Assembly (NCBI GenBank): GCA_937910785.1
Contig: CALDLG010000070.1
Location: 1-17,096, forward strand
Source of the DNA: an uncultured Lachnospiraceae bacterium
GTDB lineage: Bacteria > Bacillota > Clostridia > Lachnospirales > Lachnospiraceae
DNA length: 17,096 nt
Direction of reading: 5' to 3'
How positions within the stretch are numbered: the stretch's first letter is position 1; the number at the start of each line of letters is the position of its first letter. The translations under genes were made by a program, and so were the position numbers. Of the stretch, positions 6,685 through 15,379 are shown piece after piece. Below the pieces are notes generated by a model, which worked only from the letters and a program-made list of their open reading frames with translations, was not told the DNA's origin and did no database searches.

Positions 6685-7074
6685 ATGGTTTTAACCGTTT
6701 CGAACAGTGCGAATTCTTATCTGCAGTTTATGACTGTGCTTATTTTGTTCGTTTTTGTGCTGGCGGTCACCTATTGGACAACGAAGTGGATAGCGGGATA
6801 TCAGAAAGGAAAGAGAAAAAATTCCAATCTGGAGGTGATCGAATCTTATCAGCTGACGGGCAGTAAGTATATTCAGATTATTCGTGTTGGGCAGAAATAT
6901 TTGGCAGTTGCAATCGGAAAAGATTCTGTTACAATGTTGACAGAGGTTCCGGAAGACCAGTTGATCTTAACAGGCGATATGGAAAACGGACAGCTGGGGT
7001 TTAAAGAGTTGTTTGAAAAAATACAAAAGAAGACAATTCTGGAAAAAGAAGATGACCGAAATAAAAGTGAGTAG
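6685..7074 (+). CDS. fliO: Flagellar biosynthesis protein FliO
   Basis: FliO is a small membrane protein that helps assemble FliP in the export gate. The 129-residue product has one membrane helix (about residues 14-34, FMTVLILFVFVLAVTYW). A basic stretch follows, then the FliO/FliZ-type cytoplasmic domain: SNLEVIESYQLTGSKYIQIIRVGQKYLAVAIGK in outline (about 48-82), ending in a charged tail. The ATG follows the cheY TAA with no gap and has only a weak GTGGG upstream, so translation probably depends on ribosomes finishing cheY. FliO is poorly conserved, and position before fliP is half the evidence. A later start at Met17 is possible but would cut into the membrane helix. Confidence 0.88.
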   Translation: MVLTVSNSANSYLQFMTVLILFVFVLAVTYWTTKWIAGYQKGKRKNSNLEVIESYQLTGSKYIQIIRVGQKYLAVAIGKDSVTMLTEVPEDQLILTGDMENGQLGFKELFEKIQKKTILEKEDDRNKSE

Positions 7075-7083
7075 GCGATAAGG

Positions 7084-7986
7084 ATGAAGAAATATTTTTC
7101 CGGATACAAAGTGAAAAAGATATTATGCCTGCTGTTTTTTGCAGGCATATTGTTTCTCACTGTGTTTATCCACGAGAAAGATATTGTATATGCAGAAAGC
7201 GGCCTTTCTCATGTTGAATCCAATATGACGCATGGAGCGGGAACAACGGAGGAGAGAACCAACAAAGAAGGACCGGGAACCGCAGAATCGGCCGAAGATC
7301 TGCAGGAATTGAATATTGCGAATACGGTGACGGTTACATATAACGATGGGAACGGTACGTTGAATGGTGCATTGCGGATTCTGCTTACTCTTACTTTAAT
7401 TGCTATTGCACCGTCATTGATTATTATGTTAACCTCGTTTACCAGGATTATCATTGTCCTGCATTTTACGAGGGCAGCGCTGAATACACAATCGGCTCCG
7501 CCGAACAATGTGATTATCGGCCTGGCGCTGTTTTTGACTTTTTTTATTATGCAGCCGACGATTTCCAGTATTTATACGGAAGCGATTGTGCCCTTTGAGG
7601 CGGGAGAGCTGGATCAGGAGGAAGCTCTGAAAGCGGCGGCGGTTCCGATCAGACAATTCATGTATCCTCACACGCAGGAACGCGATGTGAGACTTTTTCT
7701 GGATGTCAGCCGCACGGAGTGGGATGGAACGAATCTGGATGATATCCCGTTCAGCGTGCTCGTACCGAGTTTTATTATCAGCGAACTGCGGACAGCCTTC
7801 ATGATTGGATTTCTGCTTTATATTCCGTTTATCGTAATTGATATGGTAGTTGCTTCCACGCTGATGAGTATGGGTATGATGATGCTGCCGCCAACGACAA
7901 TTTCCATGCCCTTTAAGATTCTGCTGTTTGTGCTTGCGGATGGCTGGTACTGGGTAATCGGAAGCCTTGTCAGAACATTTTACTAG
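7084..7986 (+). CDS. fliP: Flagellar type III export gate protein FliP, with long N-terminal extension
   Basis: FliP forms the core of the export-gate pore (with FliQ and FliR) in the cytoplasmic membrane inside the basal body. The protein has 300 residues, about 50 more than usual. A signal peptide is visible: basic residues 2-12, a hydrophobic core at 13-29 and a possible cleavage site VYA/ES after residue 37. A low-complexity Glu/Thr/Gly-rich segment (38-90) follows. The FliP core then starts near LNGALRILLTLTLIAIAP and contains TSFTRIIIVLHFTRAAL and RQFMYPHTQERD. It ends with MMMLPPTTISMPFKILLFVLADGW and the last helix. FliP is normally made with a signal peptide; the extended linker is the odd part. 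It starts 9 bases after fliO, consistent with coupled translation. Confidence 0.96.
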   Translation: MKKYFSGYKVKKILCLLFFAGILFLTVFIHEKDIVYAESGLSHVESNMTHGAGTTEERTNKEGPGTAESAEDLQELNIANTVTVTYNDGNGTLNGALRILLTLTLIAIAPSLIIMLTSFTRIIIVLHFTRAALNTQSAPPNNVIIGLALFLTFFIMQPTISSIYTEAIVPFEAGELDQEEALKAAAVPIRQFMYPHTQERDVRLFLDVSRTEWDGTNLDDIPFSVLVPSFIISELRTAFMIGFLLYIPFIVIDMVVASTLMSMGMMMLPPTTISMPFKILLFVLADGWYWVIGSLVRTFY

Positions 7987-8010
7987 CGGTGACAGAAGGG
8001 AGTGGGGAGT

Positions 8011-8280
8011 ATGACCATAGATGACGTGACCGCGATCGCGAGTGAAGCCCTGTTTTTAATTATCAAGTGTTCAGCGCCGGTGCTTCTTGTTTCCCTGTGT
8101 GTTGGTCTGATCATCAGTATTTTTCAGACGGTAACCTCTATTCAGGAACAGACGCTGACGTTTGTACCGAAGGTTCTGGCGATATTTATATCTCTGATGG
8201 TGTTAGGCCACTGGATGATCAACAATATGGTATCCTTTATGCAGGAGCTTTGGTTAGATTTCAGTTTATATATCAGATAG
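8011..8280 (+). CDS. fliQ: Flagellar type III export gate protein FliQ
   Basis: FliQ is an 89-residue, two-helix membrane protein that packs around the FliP/FliR helical pore. Helix 1 (about residues 15-40) carries KCSAPVLLVSLCVGLIISIFQ, followed by the conserved loop TSIQEQTLTFVPK and helix 2 (about 56-78, VLAIFISLMVLGHWMI in part). I prefer ATG 8011 because AAGGGAG (7996-8002) is 8 bases upstream. An in-frame GTG at 8002 would overlap that site and would add only three residues. The gene lies 24 bases after fliP and 21 before fliR, so it is part of one translated block. Confidence 0.96.
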   Translation: MTIDDVTAIASEALFLIIKCSAPVLLVSLCVGLIISIFQTVTSIQEQTLTFVPKVLAIFISLMVLGHWMINNMVSFMQELWLDFSLYIR

Positions 8281-8301
8281 CAGAAGGGAAAGGAAAATCA
8301 A

Positions 8302-9084
8302 ATGATAGATATTTCTTTTACCTATGCGGATTTGGAGTTTTTTCTGCTGATTCTGGTGCGGGTAACATGCTTTGTTCATGTAGCGCCGTTTTTCGGAATG
8401 AATAATACGCCCCGCAGAGTGAAAATAGGACTCAGCGTTTTTATCGCGTATCTGTTATTTTTCAATCTGGAGCATAATGCGGTTATTTATCACACGGTGC
8501 TGGAATATGCGGTTATCGTGATGAAAGAGGCGGTAACGGGCTTTCTGATCGGATGGGGCGCGCAGCTTTGCATGGCAGTTACGTCTTTCGCGGGAAGAAT
8601 TGCAGATATGGAGGTCGGTCTGTCCATGGTCTCCCTGATGGACCCGATGACGAAAGAGAGCGCCACCTTCAGCGGCGTGTTTTATCAATATCTGTTTTCT
8701 TTGATTTTGATTATTTCGGGTATGTATCGGTATCTGCTGGAAGCGCTGATCGATACCTTTACGCTGATACCGGTGAACGGGGCCGTTTTTCAGATGGAAT
8801 CTCTGCTCGATGCCATGATACGCTTTATGAGCGATTATATCGTGATCGGGTTTCGGATCTGTCTGCCGGTTTTCTGCGTGATACTGCTGTTAAATTGTGT
8901 GCTCGGCATTCTTGCTAAAATTTCGCCGCAGATGAATATGTTTGCCGTCGGCATACAGATGAAGGTGCTTGTAGGCCTGTCTGTTATGTTCGTAACGGTG
9001 CGGATGCTGCCGGGCGCGGCGGATTTTATTTTTCGGGAGATGAAGGCGCTGATTGCGGTTTTCGTCGAAGGAATGACTGGCTAG
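8302..9084 (+). CDS. fliR: Flagellar type III export gate protein FliR
   Basis: FliR (260 residues, normal family length) is the single-copy gate subunit that completes the FliP/FliQ/FliR pore and touches FlhB. It shows about six hydrophobic segments. Family landmarks include FLLILVRVTCFVHVAPFFG near the N-terminus, then RRVKIGLSVFIAYLLFF, GFLIGWGAQLCMAVTSFAGRIADMEVGLSM and CVLGILAKISPQMNMFAVGIQMKV in outline. AAGGAAA precedes the ATG at 8302. It is adjacent to flhB with 9 bases between. In some clostridia fliR and flhB are fused; here they are separate genes in different frames. Confidence 0.96.
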   Translation: MIDISFTYADLEFFLLILVRVTCFVHVAPFFGMNNTPRRVKIGLSVFIAYLLFFNLEHNAVIYHTVLEYAVIVMKEAVTGFLIGWGAQLCMAVTSFAGRIADMEVGLSMVSLMDPMTKESATFSGVFYQYLFSLILIISGMYRYLLEALIDTFTLIPVNGAVFQMESLLDAMIRFMSDYIVIGFRICLPVFCVILLLNCVLGILAKISPQMNMFAVGIQMKVLVGLSVMFVTVRMLPGAADFIFREMKALIAVFVEGMTG

Positions 9085-9093
9085 AAGAAGGAT

Positions 9094-10218
9094 GTGATTG
9101 CCGGAATGGTCATAGAATATAACCTTCAGTTCTTCGCCAAGGATGGTCCGGGCGGAGAAAAAACGGAAGAGCCTACCTCCAAGAAGTTAAGTGATGCCAG
9201 AAGTGAAGGTCAGGTGGCAAGAAGCCGGGAAGTAACGAATGCGGCAATGCTGCTGGCGCTTTTTCTGTTAATGAAATTCTGGGTCGGCAGTATGGGAGAA
9301 GGTTTTATTTCTTTTTTTCAGAATATCTATTCGCAGATCCCGGAATATGTTAAAATGTATGACGGATACATACAGGATATTACATGGCGGGCGATTTTCA
9401 TCCGGTCTCTTACGAGAATCCTCGCATTGATCGGTCCGATCTTTTTCATTGGATTTCTTCTTGCTTTTGTAACGAATCTGGTGCAGGTGAAGTGGAAGCC
9501 GACAACGAAGCCGATGAAACCGAAGTTCAGTAAAATGAATCCGGTCAGCGGCATCAAGCGGCTCTTTTCCATAAATTCGCTCGTAGAGCTGGTCAAGTCG
9601 ATTGCCAAAATTGCGGTGGTCGTCTATGCGGTATATTCTTATCTGATTAAGAATGCGCCGAGTATTTTTCTGCTGTATGGGTTATCGTTAAATCAGGCGC
9701 TGGCCCAGATCGGTGATCTGGTCATCGATATGGGGCTGCGGATTTCTTATTTTTATATCCTGATTGCCGCGGCGGACTTCATTTATCAGAAGATCAAGTT
9801 TAAGAAAGACATGAAGATGACCAAGCAGGAAGTAAAGGATGAATATAAGAATCAGGAAGGTGATCCTCAGATCAAGGGCAAGCAGCGGCAGCGTATGATG
9901 GAGGCTTCCAGAAGGCGTATGATGCAGAAGCTTCCCGAAGCGGATGTCGTCATTACGAACCCGACTCATTACGCGGTTGCGATCAAATACGATCCTGAAG
10001 TTTACGATGCGCCTTATGTCGTGGCGAAGGGGTCGGATTATCTGGCACAGAAGATCAAGGATACCGCCAAAGAGCATCATATAGAAATTGTAGAGAATAA
10101 ACCGCTGGCCCGGATGCTGTATGCCAATGTGGAGGTTGGCGGCATCGTACCGCCGGAACTGTATCAGGCGGTGGCCGAGGTGCTGGCTTTTGTATATCAT
10201 TTGCAGGGCAAAGTCTAG
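9094..10218 (+). CDS. flhB: Flagellar type III export switch protein FlhB
   Basis: FlhB (374 residues) controls the change of export substrate from hook to filament proteins. The N-terminal part (YNLQFFAKDG, then EKTEEPTSKKLSDAR) leads to four membrane segments. A basic linker with KMTKQEVKDEYKNQEGDPQIK precedes the cytoplasmic autocleavage domain. The NPTH motif is intact at residues 289-292, so cleavage between Asn289 and Pro290 is expected. The start is uncertain. GTG 9094 is preceded by AGAAG at a usual distance, while ATG 9106, four codons later, lies nearer the conserved IEYNLQFF motif. An ATG at 9092 is in another frame and meets a stop at once. The gene is complete and ends before the longest gap of the window. 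Confidence 0.96.
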   Translation: MIAGMVIEYNLQFFAKDGPGGEKTEEPTSKKLSDARSEGQVARSREVTNAAMLLALFLLMKFWVGSMGEGFISFFQNIYSQIPEYVKMYDGYIQDITWRAIFIRSLTRILALIGPIFFIGFLLAFVTNLVQVKWKPTTKPMKPKFSKMNPVSGIKRLFSINSLVELVKSIAKIAVVVYAVYSYLIKNAPSIFLLYGLSLNQALAQIGDLVIDMGLRISYFYILIAAADFIYQKIKFKKDMKMTKQEVKDEYKNQEGDPQIKGKQRQRMMEASRRRMMQKLPEADVVITNPTHYAVAIKYDPEVYDAPYVVAKGSDYLAQKIKDTAKEHHIEIVENKPLARMLYANVEVGGIVPPELYQAVAEVLAFVYHLQGKV

Positions 10219-10372
10219 AAAAAACAGGTATTTTTTATAGACGGTTTTATTCGTCCTGCGAATATTGTGCCCGCGGCCCAAAGTTTACGGGCTGATAGAA
10301 GGCCAGGGGATATGTATCAATATAACAGGGAATACAGGAGTATATAGAATATAAGGGAAAGGAGAAGAGGAT
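10219..10372. other. 154-base flhB-flhA intergenic region, no gene found
   Basis: This is the longest gap in the window. It begins with A6 and T6 runs (AAAAAACAGGTATTTTTT) just after the flhB stop. It also has short complementary arms: GCCCG 10269-10273 with CGGGC 10288-10292, or alternatively GCCC 10276-10279 with GGGC 10289-10292. The end is AT-rich and leads to the flhA ribosome binding site GGAGAAGAGG. I see no open frame with a ribosome binding site, no convincing -35/-10 pair and no clear terminator. It could be a processing or attenuation point between the fliO-flhB block and flhA. Confidence 0.5.
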
Positions 10373-12415
10373 ATGGGGAATTTGAAAAAGGCGGATATAG
10401 GCGTTGCGCTTTATCTGCTTTCGGCGTTCGTTATGCTGATCGTACCGATTCCGTCATGGCTTTTGGATATACTGCTTGCCTGCAATATTGCGGTTGCGTT
10501 TACGGTAATGTTCGGCTGTATGTTTGCCAATGATGTACTGAAAATGTCATATTTTCCGACGATTCTGCTCTTTACGACGGTATTCAGAATTGCATTGAAC
10601 GTATCCTCTACCAAACTGATCCTGACGTCCGGCGATCCGGGTAACGTTGTAACGACGTTCGGACAGTATGTCGGCGGCGGCGATCTTGTAATTGGTGTAA
10701 TTGTTTTCATTATTCTGATCATTGTACAGTTTATGATCATCAATAAAGGTACCGAGCGTGTGGCTGAGGTAACGGCGAGATTTACGCTGGATGCGATGCC
10801 CGGAAAGCAGATGGCGATCGATGCGGACCTGAATACCGGAGCGATTACGGATGCGGAAGCGAAGGCAAGACGTGATAAGATTCAGGAAGAGTCCAGCTTT
10901 TTCGGTTCCATGGACGGTGCCGTAAAGTATGTAAAGGGAGATGCAACGGCAGGCCTTTTTATTACGGCGATTAACATCATCGGCGGAATTGCGATGGGTA
11001 TGTGGCGGCAGAACATGGAGTTCATGGACGCGATTGACCGCTATACGATCCTGACCATCGGTGACGGTCTGGTGAGCCAGATCCCTTCACTGTTGATTTC
11101 ACTTTCCACCGGTATTCTTGTTACGAAGGGATCTAAGGATGCGGATTTCGGAACGGTGCTGGTGGGACAGCTGTTTGGCGTTCCGAAGGTGCTCTATCTG
11201 GTGGGCGCCGTTATGGCCTTTCTGGGTATCGTCACACCGTTGAATACGATCGTATTCGTGACGCTTGGACTGACTTTTATCATCGTGGCGAGAGTTATTG
11301 CGGGAACGCTGGAAACCGCGGAGATCGAAAGGGAAGTGGATACGGAAGAGGCTGCGGCGGAAGAAATCAGGCAGCCGGAGAATGTTACGTCTCTTCTGCA
11401 GGTGGACCCGATCGAGCTGGAGTTCGGCTATGGCATTATTCCGCTTGCGGATGTCAATCAGGGCGGTGACCTGCTGGATCGTGTCGTTATGATCAGAAGG
11501 CAGATTGCGCTGGAGCTTGGTACGGTTGTGCCGATTATTCGTCTGCGCGACAATATTCAGCTGAATCCGAATCAGTATATTATTAAGATAAAAGGGGTAC
11601 AGGTCAGCGAGGGAGAAATCCTGTTTGATCATTATATGGCGATGAATCCGGGGTATGTGGAGGAAGAAATTACAGGAATTCCCACCTTCGAACCCTCGTT
11701 CCATCTGCCGGCGATCTGGATTACGGAAGGTCAGAGGGAGCGGGCGGAAAGCATGGGTTATACGGTTGTGGACCCGCCTTCCATCATTGCGACGCATCTG
11801 ACGGAGATCATCAGGCAGTACATAGCGGAACTTCTTACGAGACAGGATGTGCAGAACCTTGTTAACAACCTGAAAGAATCCAATCCGTCTCTGGTGGAAG
11901 AGCTCGTGCCGAAGCTGCTTGGACTTGGTGAGATACAGAAGGTATTACAGAACCTGCTTTCGGAGGGAATCTCCATCAGGGACCTGCTGTCAATTTTTGA
12001 AACCCTGGCGGATTATGCCTCGACGACAAGAGATACGGATATTCTGACGGAATATGTCAGACAGAGCCTCAAGAGGGCAATTTCCAATAAGTTCTTCCCG
12101 TCTAATGAAACAACCAGCGTTGTAACACTTGATCCGAGACTGGAGCAGGAAATTATGGGAAGTGTGAAACAGACCGAGCAGGGCGCTTATTTAACGCTCG
12201 ATCCGGCCAAGACAAAGGCGATCATGGATTCGGTCGGTACGGAGACGAAGAAGCTGGAAGATCTTGGCAAGATTCCGATTGTGATCACATCACCGATTGT
12301 GCGTGCCTACTTTAAGAAATTGACAGAAGATTATTTTAAGGATCTGGTTGTTGTATCTTATAATGAAGTGGAATCCAATATTGAATTACAGTCCGTTGGG
12401 ATGGTGACAGCATAA
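10373..12415 (+). CDS. flhA: Flagellar type III export gate protein FlhA
   Basis: FlhA (680 residues, normal length) forms the nine-copy ring under the export gate. It couples proton flow to protein export and docks chaperone-substrate complexes. The N-terminal half has about eight membrane segments. The conserved cytoplasmic loop RFTLDAMPGKQMAIDADLN (about residues 136-154) includes the Asp thought to act in energy coupling. After an acidic linker (about 315-330, EREVDTEEAAAEE) comes the C-terminal FlhA-C domain: VDPIELEFGYGIIPL, then DPPSIIATHLTEIIR, and EELVPKLLGLGEIQKVLQNLL. The ATG at 10373 follows GGAGAAGAGG. The final TAA shares its last base with the flhF ATG, an overlap that usually means re-initiation. 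No residue looks abnormal. Confidence 0.97.
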   Translation: MGNLKKADIGVALYLLSAFVMLIVPIPSWLLDILLACNIAVAFTVMFGCMFANDVLKMSYFPTILLFTTVFRIALNVSSTKLILTSGDPGNVVTTFGQYVGGGDLVIGVIVFIILIIVQFMIINKGTERVAEVTARFTLDAMPGKQMAIDADLNTGAITDAEAKARRDKIQEESSFFGSMDGAVKYVKGDATAGLFITAINIIGGIAMGMWRQNMEFMDAIDRYTILTIGDGLVSQIPSLLISLSTGILVTKGSKDADFGTVLVGQLFGVPKVLYLVGAVMAFLGIVTPLNTIVFVTLGLTFIIVARVIAGTLETAEIEREVDTEEAAAEEIRQPENVTSLLQVDPIELEFGYGIIPLADVNQGGDLLDRVVMIRRQIALELGTVVPIIRLRDNIQLNPNQYIIKIKGVQVSEGEILFDHYMAMNPGYVEEEITGIPTFEPSFHLPAIWITEGQRERAESMGYTVVDPPSIIATHLTEIIRQYIAELLTRQDVQNLVNNLKESNPSLVEELVPKLLGLGEIQKVLQNLLSEGISIRDLLSIFETLADYASTTRDTDILTEYVRQSLKRAISNKFFPSNETTSVVTLDPRLEQEIMGSVKQTEQGAYLTLDPAKTKAIMDSVGTETKKLEDLGKIPIVITSPIVRAYFKKLTEDYFKDLVVVSYNEVESNIELQSVGMVTA

Positions 12416-13671
12416 TGATAATTAAAAAATTTACGGGAAAAACAGAATCGGATGCGGTGGAGAACGCGAAGAAGGAACTGGGCTTAAATGTTGTCGTGAT
12501 GAACGTGAAAAATGTGAAGCGAAAAGGATTTTTTGATTTTCTCAAGCCACAGATGGTAGAGGTGACGGTTGCGCTGGAGGAGGAGACAAATCCGGGCGCA
12601 GATCCGGTTTCGGCCGATGTGAAGGCGGCGGTTTCCGCGATCAATGAGGTCGTTTCCAATATGAACGGCGCGCAGATAAAACCGGCTGAGCCGCAGCGCA
12701 GCGCGAGTGTGCCTCCTGCGGGAAATCAGGAAGAGGCTCCGGCGAAGAAAGAAAGCAAAGCGATCGAGGAGAAACTGGACAGTCTGCAGACTCTGCTGGA
12801 GCAGCAGCTGCAAAAGCCGGAGGAAGAAAAAAAAGAGAAAAAAGAGGAAGAAAAGACAGAAGAAGCGGTCAGTGAAACGGATATGTTCATGAAGCTTCTG
12901 CATACGACGATGCTGGAGAACGAAGTGGATGAGGCTTATGCCGGACAGATCATAGAAGAGATCGAGAAGGTCAATAAGCCGAACTGTCCCTTTGATTATG
13001 CGCTTGCCAACACTTACCAGAAAATGATTCTGAAATTCGGAAAGCCGGTCGGCATTACCCCCTCTGAAAAGGGCGTGAAGGTGGTATTTTTCGTAGGGCC
13101 CACGGGAGTCGGGAAAACGACTACAATTGCCAAGATCGCTTCCCGTTTTCAGGTGGATGAGAAGAAAAGGGTCGCGCTGCTGACTGCGGATACCTATCGA
13201 ATCGCCGCGGCGGAACAGCTTCGCACCTATGCCAATATTCTGGAGGTACCTTTCCGGGTCGTATATACGGTCGAGGAGATCGAGCAGGCGCTCGTCGATT
13301 TTAAGGATTATGATTATATTCTGGTGGATACGGCAGGACATTCCTACCAGAACGAATCGCAGAAGGAGAATATGACGAAATTTATTCATTCGGTAGACGA
13401 TAAGGTAGAGAAAGAGGTCTTTCTTGTGCTCAGCGCCACAACGAAATACAAGGATCTGATCAGCATTGCGGATGCCTATAAGACGATGGCGGATTATAAA
13501 TTGATTTTCACCAAGCTGGATGAAACAACGACGCTGGGAAATCTTCTGAACCTGAAGCTGTATACGGGCGCGTCTCTTTCTTATGTAACACACGGACAGA
13601 ATGTTCCCGATGATATCGAGAATTTTAATCCACAAAAGACGGTCAAGAGGCTGCTTGGAGGGAAGAACTGA
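12415..13671 (+). CDS. flhF: Flagellar biosynthesis GTPase FlhF (SRP-type)
   Basis: FlhF is an SRP-family GTPase that marks the site of flagellar assembly, working with FlhG. The 418-residue protein has the FlhF N-terminal B domain (IKKFTGKTESDAVENAKKEL). A low-complexity Lys/Glu linker (about residues 100-155) follows, then the helical N domain and the GTPase G domain. Nucleotide motifs are intact: P-loop GPTGVGKTT at 228-236, the SRP-type ADTYRIAAAEQLR motif, DTAGH at 305-309 and TKLD at 366-369. It starts inside the flhA stop (TAATG overlap), so its translation is probably coupled to flhA. The presence of flhF-flhG suggests controlled flagellar number and place, for example polar or subpolar; that is inference. 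Confidence 0.97.
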   Translation: MIIKKFTGKTESDAVENAKKELGLNVVVMNVKNVKRKGFFDFLKPQMVEVTVALEEETNPGADPVSADVKAAVSAINEVVSNMNGAQIKPAEPQRSASVPPAGNQEEAPAKKESKAIEEKLDSLQTLLEQQLQKPEEEKKEKKEEEKTEEAVSETDMFMKLLHTTMLENEVDEAYAGQIIEEIEKVNKPNCPFDYALANTYQKMILKFGKPVGITPSEKGVKVVFFVGPTGVGKTTTIAKIASRFQVDEKKRVALLTADTYRIAAAEQLRTYANILEVPFRVVYTVEEIEQALVDFKDYDYILVDTAGHSYQNESQKENMTKFIHSVDDKVEKEVFLVLSATTKYKDLISIADAYKTMADYKLIFTKLDETTTLGNLLNLKLYTGASLSYVTHGQNVPDDIENFNPQKTVKRLLGGKN

Positions 13672-13715
13672 TTGAAACCGCAGGCCCGGACTGAGAAAGG
13701 AGAATGGTTATACAA

Positions 13716-14591
13716 ATGGATCAGGCTGAACAACTGAGAAATATCATAAAGGCAGGCAGCCGGCCTCAACGACCATTGGCCAGAGTCATCACCGTCACGA
13801 GTGGAAAGGGTGGTGTCGGAAAGTCAAATGTTGCAATTAATCTGGCCATCCAGTTTAAGAAGATGGGACAGCGCGTGATTATATTGGACGCGGATTTTGG
13901 ACTGGCTAATATTGAAGTCATGTTCGGAGCGGTTCCCAAACATAACTTGTGTGATTTAATTTATCAGGGGAAGAACATCAGGGAAATTATTACCTGGGGC
14001 CCGATGGATGTGGGATTTATTTCCGGTGGCTCCGGAATTGCGGGAATGTCCAATCTAAGCCGGGATTATCTGACTTATATTATTAAGAATCTGTCGGAAT
14101 TAGATGAAATGGCAGATATTATTATTGTGGATACCGGCGCCGGAATTTCCGATGCCGTGCTTGAATTTCTTGTGGCAAGCGGTGAGATTCTGCTCGTAAC
14201 GACGCCGGAGCCGACTTCCATTACGGATTCCTATTCTCTTGTCAAGGCGCTTAACAGACATCCCCGTTTTTCCAAAGAGGATTCTCAGATCAAGGTCATT
14301 GCCAATAAGGTGGAGAACGGGCAGGAGGGCAGGGTCTTGTTTGAGAAGCTGGATACGGTGGTTGCCAGATATCTGAAGATTCCGATGACTTATCTGGGCA
14401 TGATACCGCAGGATGCCCAGTTAGCCAAAGCGGTAATGCAGCAGATGCCGGTATCCATTCAGAATCCGGACAGCAGGTCCGCACAGGCTTATGAGACGCT
14501 TGCGGCCAAGCTGATGAACAAGGAGCTGAATAAAACTTTGACCAAACGTGGCATGGCGGCGTTTTTTTCGCATATTATATCAAAAAGATAA
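13716..14591 (+). CDS. flhG: MinD-like ATPase FlhG (FleN/YlxH)
   Basis: FlhG is a MinD/ParA-type ATPase that limits flagellar number and stimulates the FlhF GTPase through its N-terminal DQAxxLR motif. That motif is seen at once: MDQAEQLR. The deviant Walker A KGGVGKS spans residues 31-37, Walker A' is ILDADFGLANIEVMFG and Walker B is IIVDTGAGIS. A C-terminal amphipathic stretch (KRGMAAFFSHIISKR in part) could be the membrane-targeting helix. I chose ATG 13716 (291 residues). An in-frame ATG at 13704 would add four residues but sits only 1 base after AAAGGAG, too close for a ribosome. With 13716 the spacing is 13, which is rather long, so the start is not certain. It lies 44 bases after flhF. 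Confidence 0.95.
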   Translation: MDQAEQLRNIIKAGSRPQRPLARVITVTSGKGGVGKSNVAINLAIQFKKMGQRVIILDADFGLANIEVMFGAVPKHNLCDLIYQGKNIREIITWGPMDVGFISGGSGIAGMSNLSRDYLTYIIKNLSELDEMADIIIVDTGAGISDAVLEFLVASGEILLVTTPEPTSITDSYSLVKALNRHPRFSKEDSQIKVIANKVENGQEGRVLFEKLDTVVARYLKIPMTYLGMIPQDAQLAKAVMQQMPVSIQNPDSRSAQAYETLAAKLMNKELNKTLTKRGMAAFFSHIISKR

Positions 14592-14627
14592 GAAGCAGGT
14601 TGAAAAAACAGGAAAAGGACAGCGGAT

Positions 14628-15362
14628 ATGGGAATTATACTTTCAAAATATATAGCGCCGGGCAGCCGGATTGAATTGCAGAAGACGAAGAGATATCGTT
14701 CGGATAACAGTGAGAAGAATAAAGTATACGCGAGTCAGGTAGTTGACATCATTTCCGATGACCGCATCGAGATCTCGATGCCAATGGAGAAAACGAAGTT
14801 GATTTTGCTGCCGGTTGACGTGGAATATGATCTGTATTTTTTCACGCCGAACGGACTTTATCAGTGTTATGCGAGAGTTGTGGACAGGTATAAGAATAAT
14901 AACAGATTCAGCCTGCTTCTTGAGCTGACGAGCAATCTCAGAAAATATCAGAGAAGAGAGTATTACAGGTTCAGCTGTGCTCTGGAAATGAATTCCAGGC
15001 CTCTTCAGGAAGAGGAAGTGCAGGCATTTGAAAGTAATTCCGTAATACTGACGCCGGAGCTGCCCCTGCAGCGGAGCGTTATCGTGGATATCAGCGGCGG
15101 CGGACTGCGCTTTGTGGCGGAATATGCCTATGAAGTGGAAAGCCTCATCCTATGCAAATATTTTCTCTGGATTGACGGAGAGAATAAGGAATACAATCTC
15201 TGCGGCAAGGTGCTGAGCGTGAAGGAAGTGGATAACAGACCGGGATTTTTCGAGCACCGCGTGCAGTATGTCAATATGGATAAAGAAAACAGGGAAGAAA
15301 TTATCAAGTATATTTTTAATGAGGAACGAAAGATTATCAGAAAACAGAATGAAATTCAATAG
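14628..15362 (+). CDS. PilZ-domain c-di-GMP receptor, YcgR-like flagellar brake
   Basis: This 244-residue soluble protein has two parts. An N-terminal beta-rich YcgR-type domain (about residues 1-100) has DRIEISMPMEK and FFTPNGLYQCYARVVDR. A C-terminal PilZ domain (about 105-235) follows. Both c-di-GMP contacts are present: R110-x3-R114 (in QRREYYRFSC) and D154-I-S156-x2-G159 (DISGGG). It is therefore likely to bind c-di-GMP. In other bacteria YcgR-type proteins slow or bias the motor by touching MotA or the switch. Its place between flhG and cheB, 36 and 17 bases from its neighbours, supports a motility role. AAAAGGA stands about 9 bases before ATG 14628. I give no symbol because naming differs (ycgR, dgrA, flgZ). 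Confidence 0.9.
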   Translation: MGIILSKYIAPGSRIELQKTKRYRSDNSEKNKVYASQVVDIISDDRIEISMPMEKTKLILLPVDVEYDLYFFTPNGLYQCYARVVDRYKNNNRFSLLLELTSNLRKYQRREYYRFSCALEMNSRPLQEEEVQAFESNSVILTPELPLQRSVIVDISGGGLRFVAEYAYEVESLILCKYFLWIDGENKEYNLCGKVLSVKEVDNRPGFFEHRVQYVNMDKENREEIIKYIFNEERKIIRKQNEIQ

Positions 15363-15379
15363 AGAGAAGGGTATCGGGA

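Noticed and set aside
12484..13635. A 383-codon minus-strand frame opposite flhF.
   Set aside because: The flhF frame has all GTPase motifs. The opposite frame is rich in Arg, His and Leu without any recognisable domain, typical of an antisense shadow.
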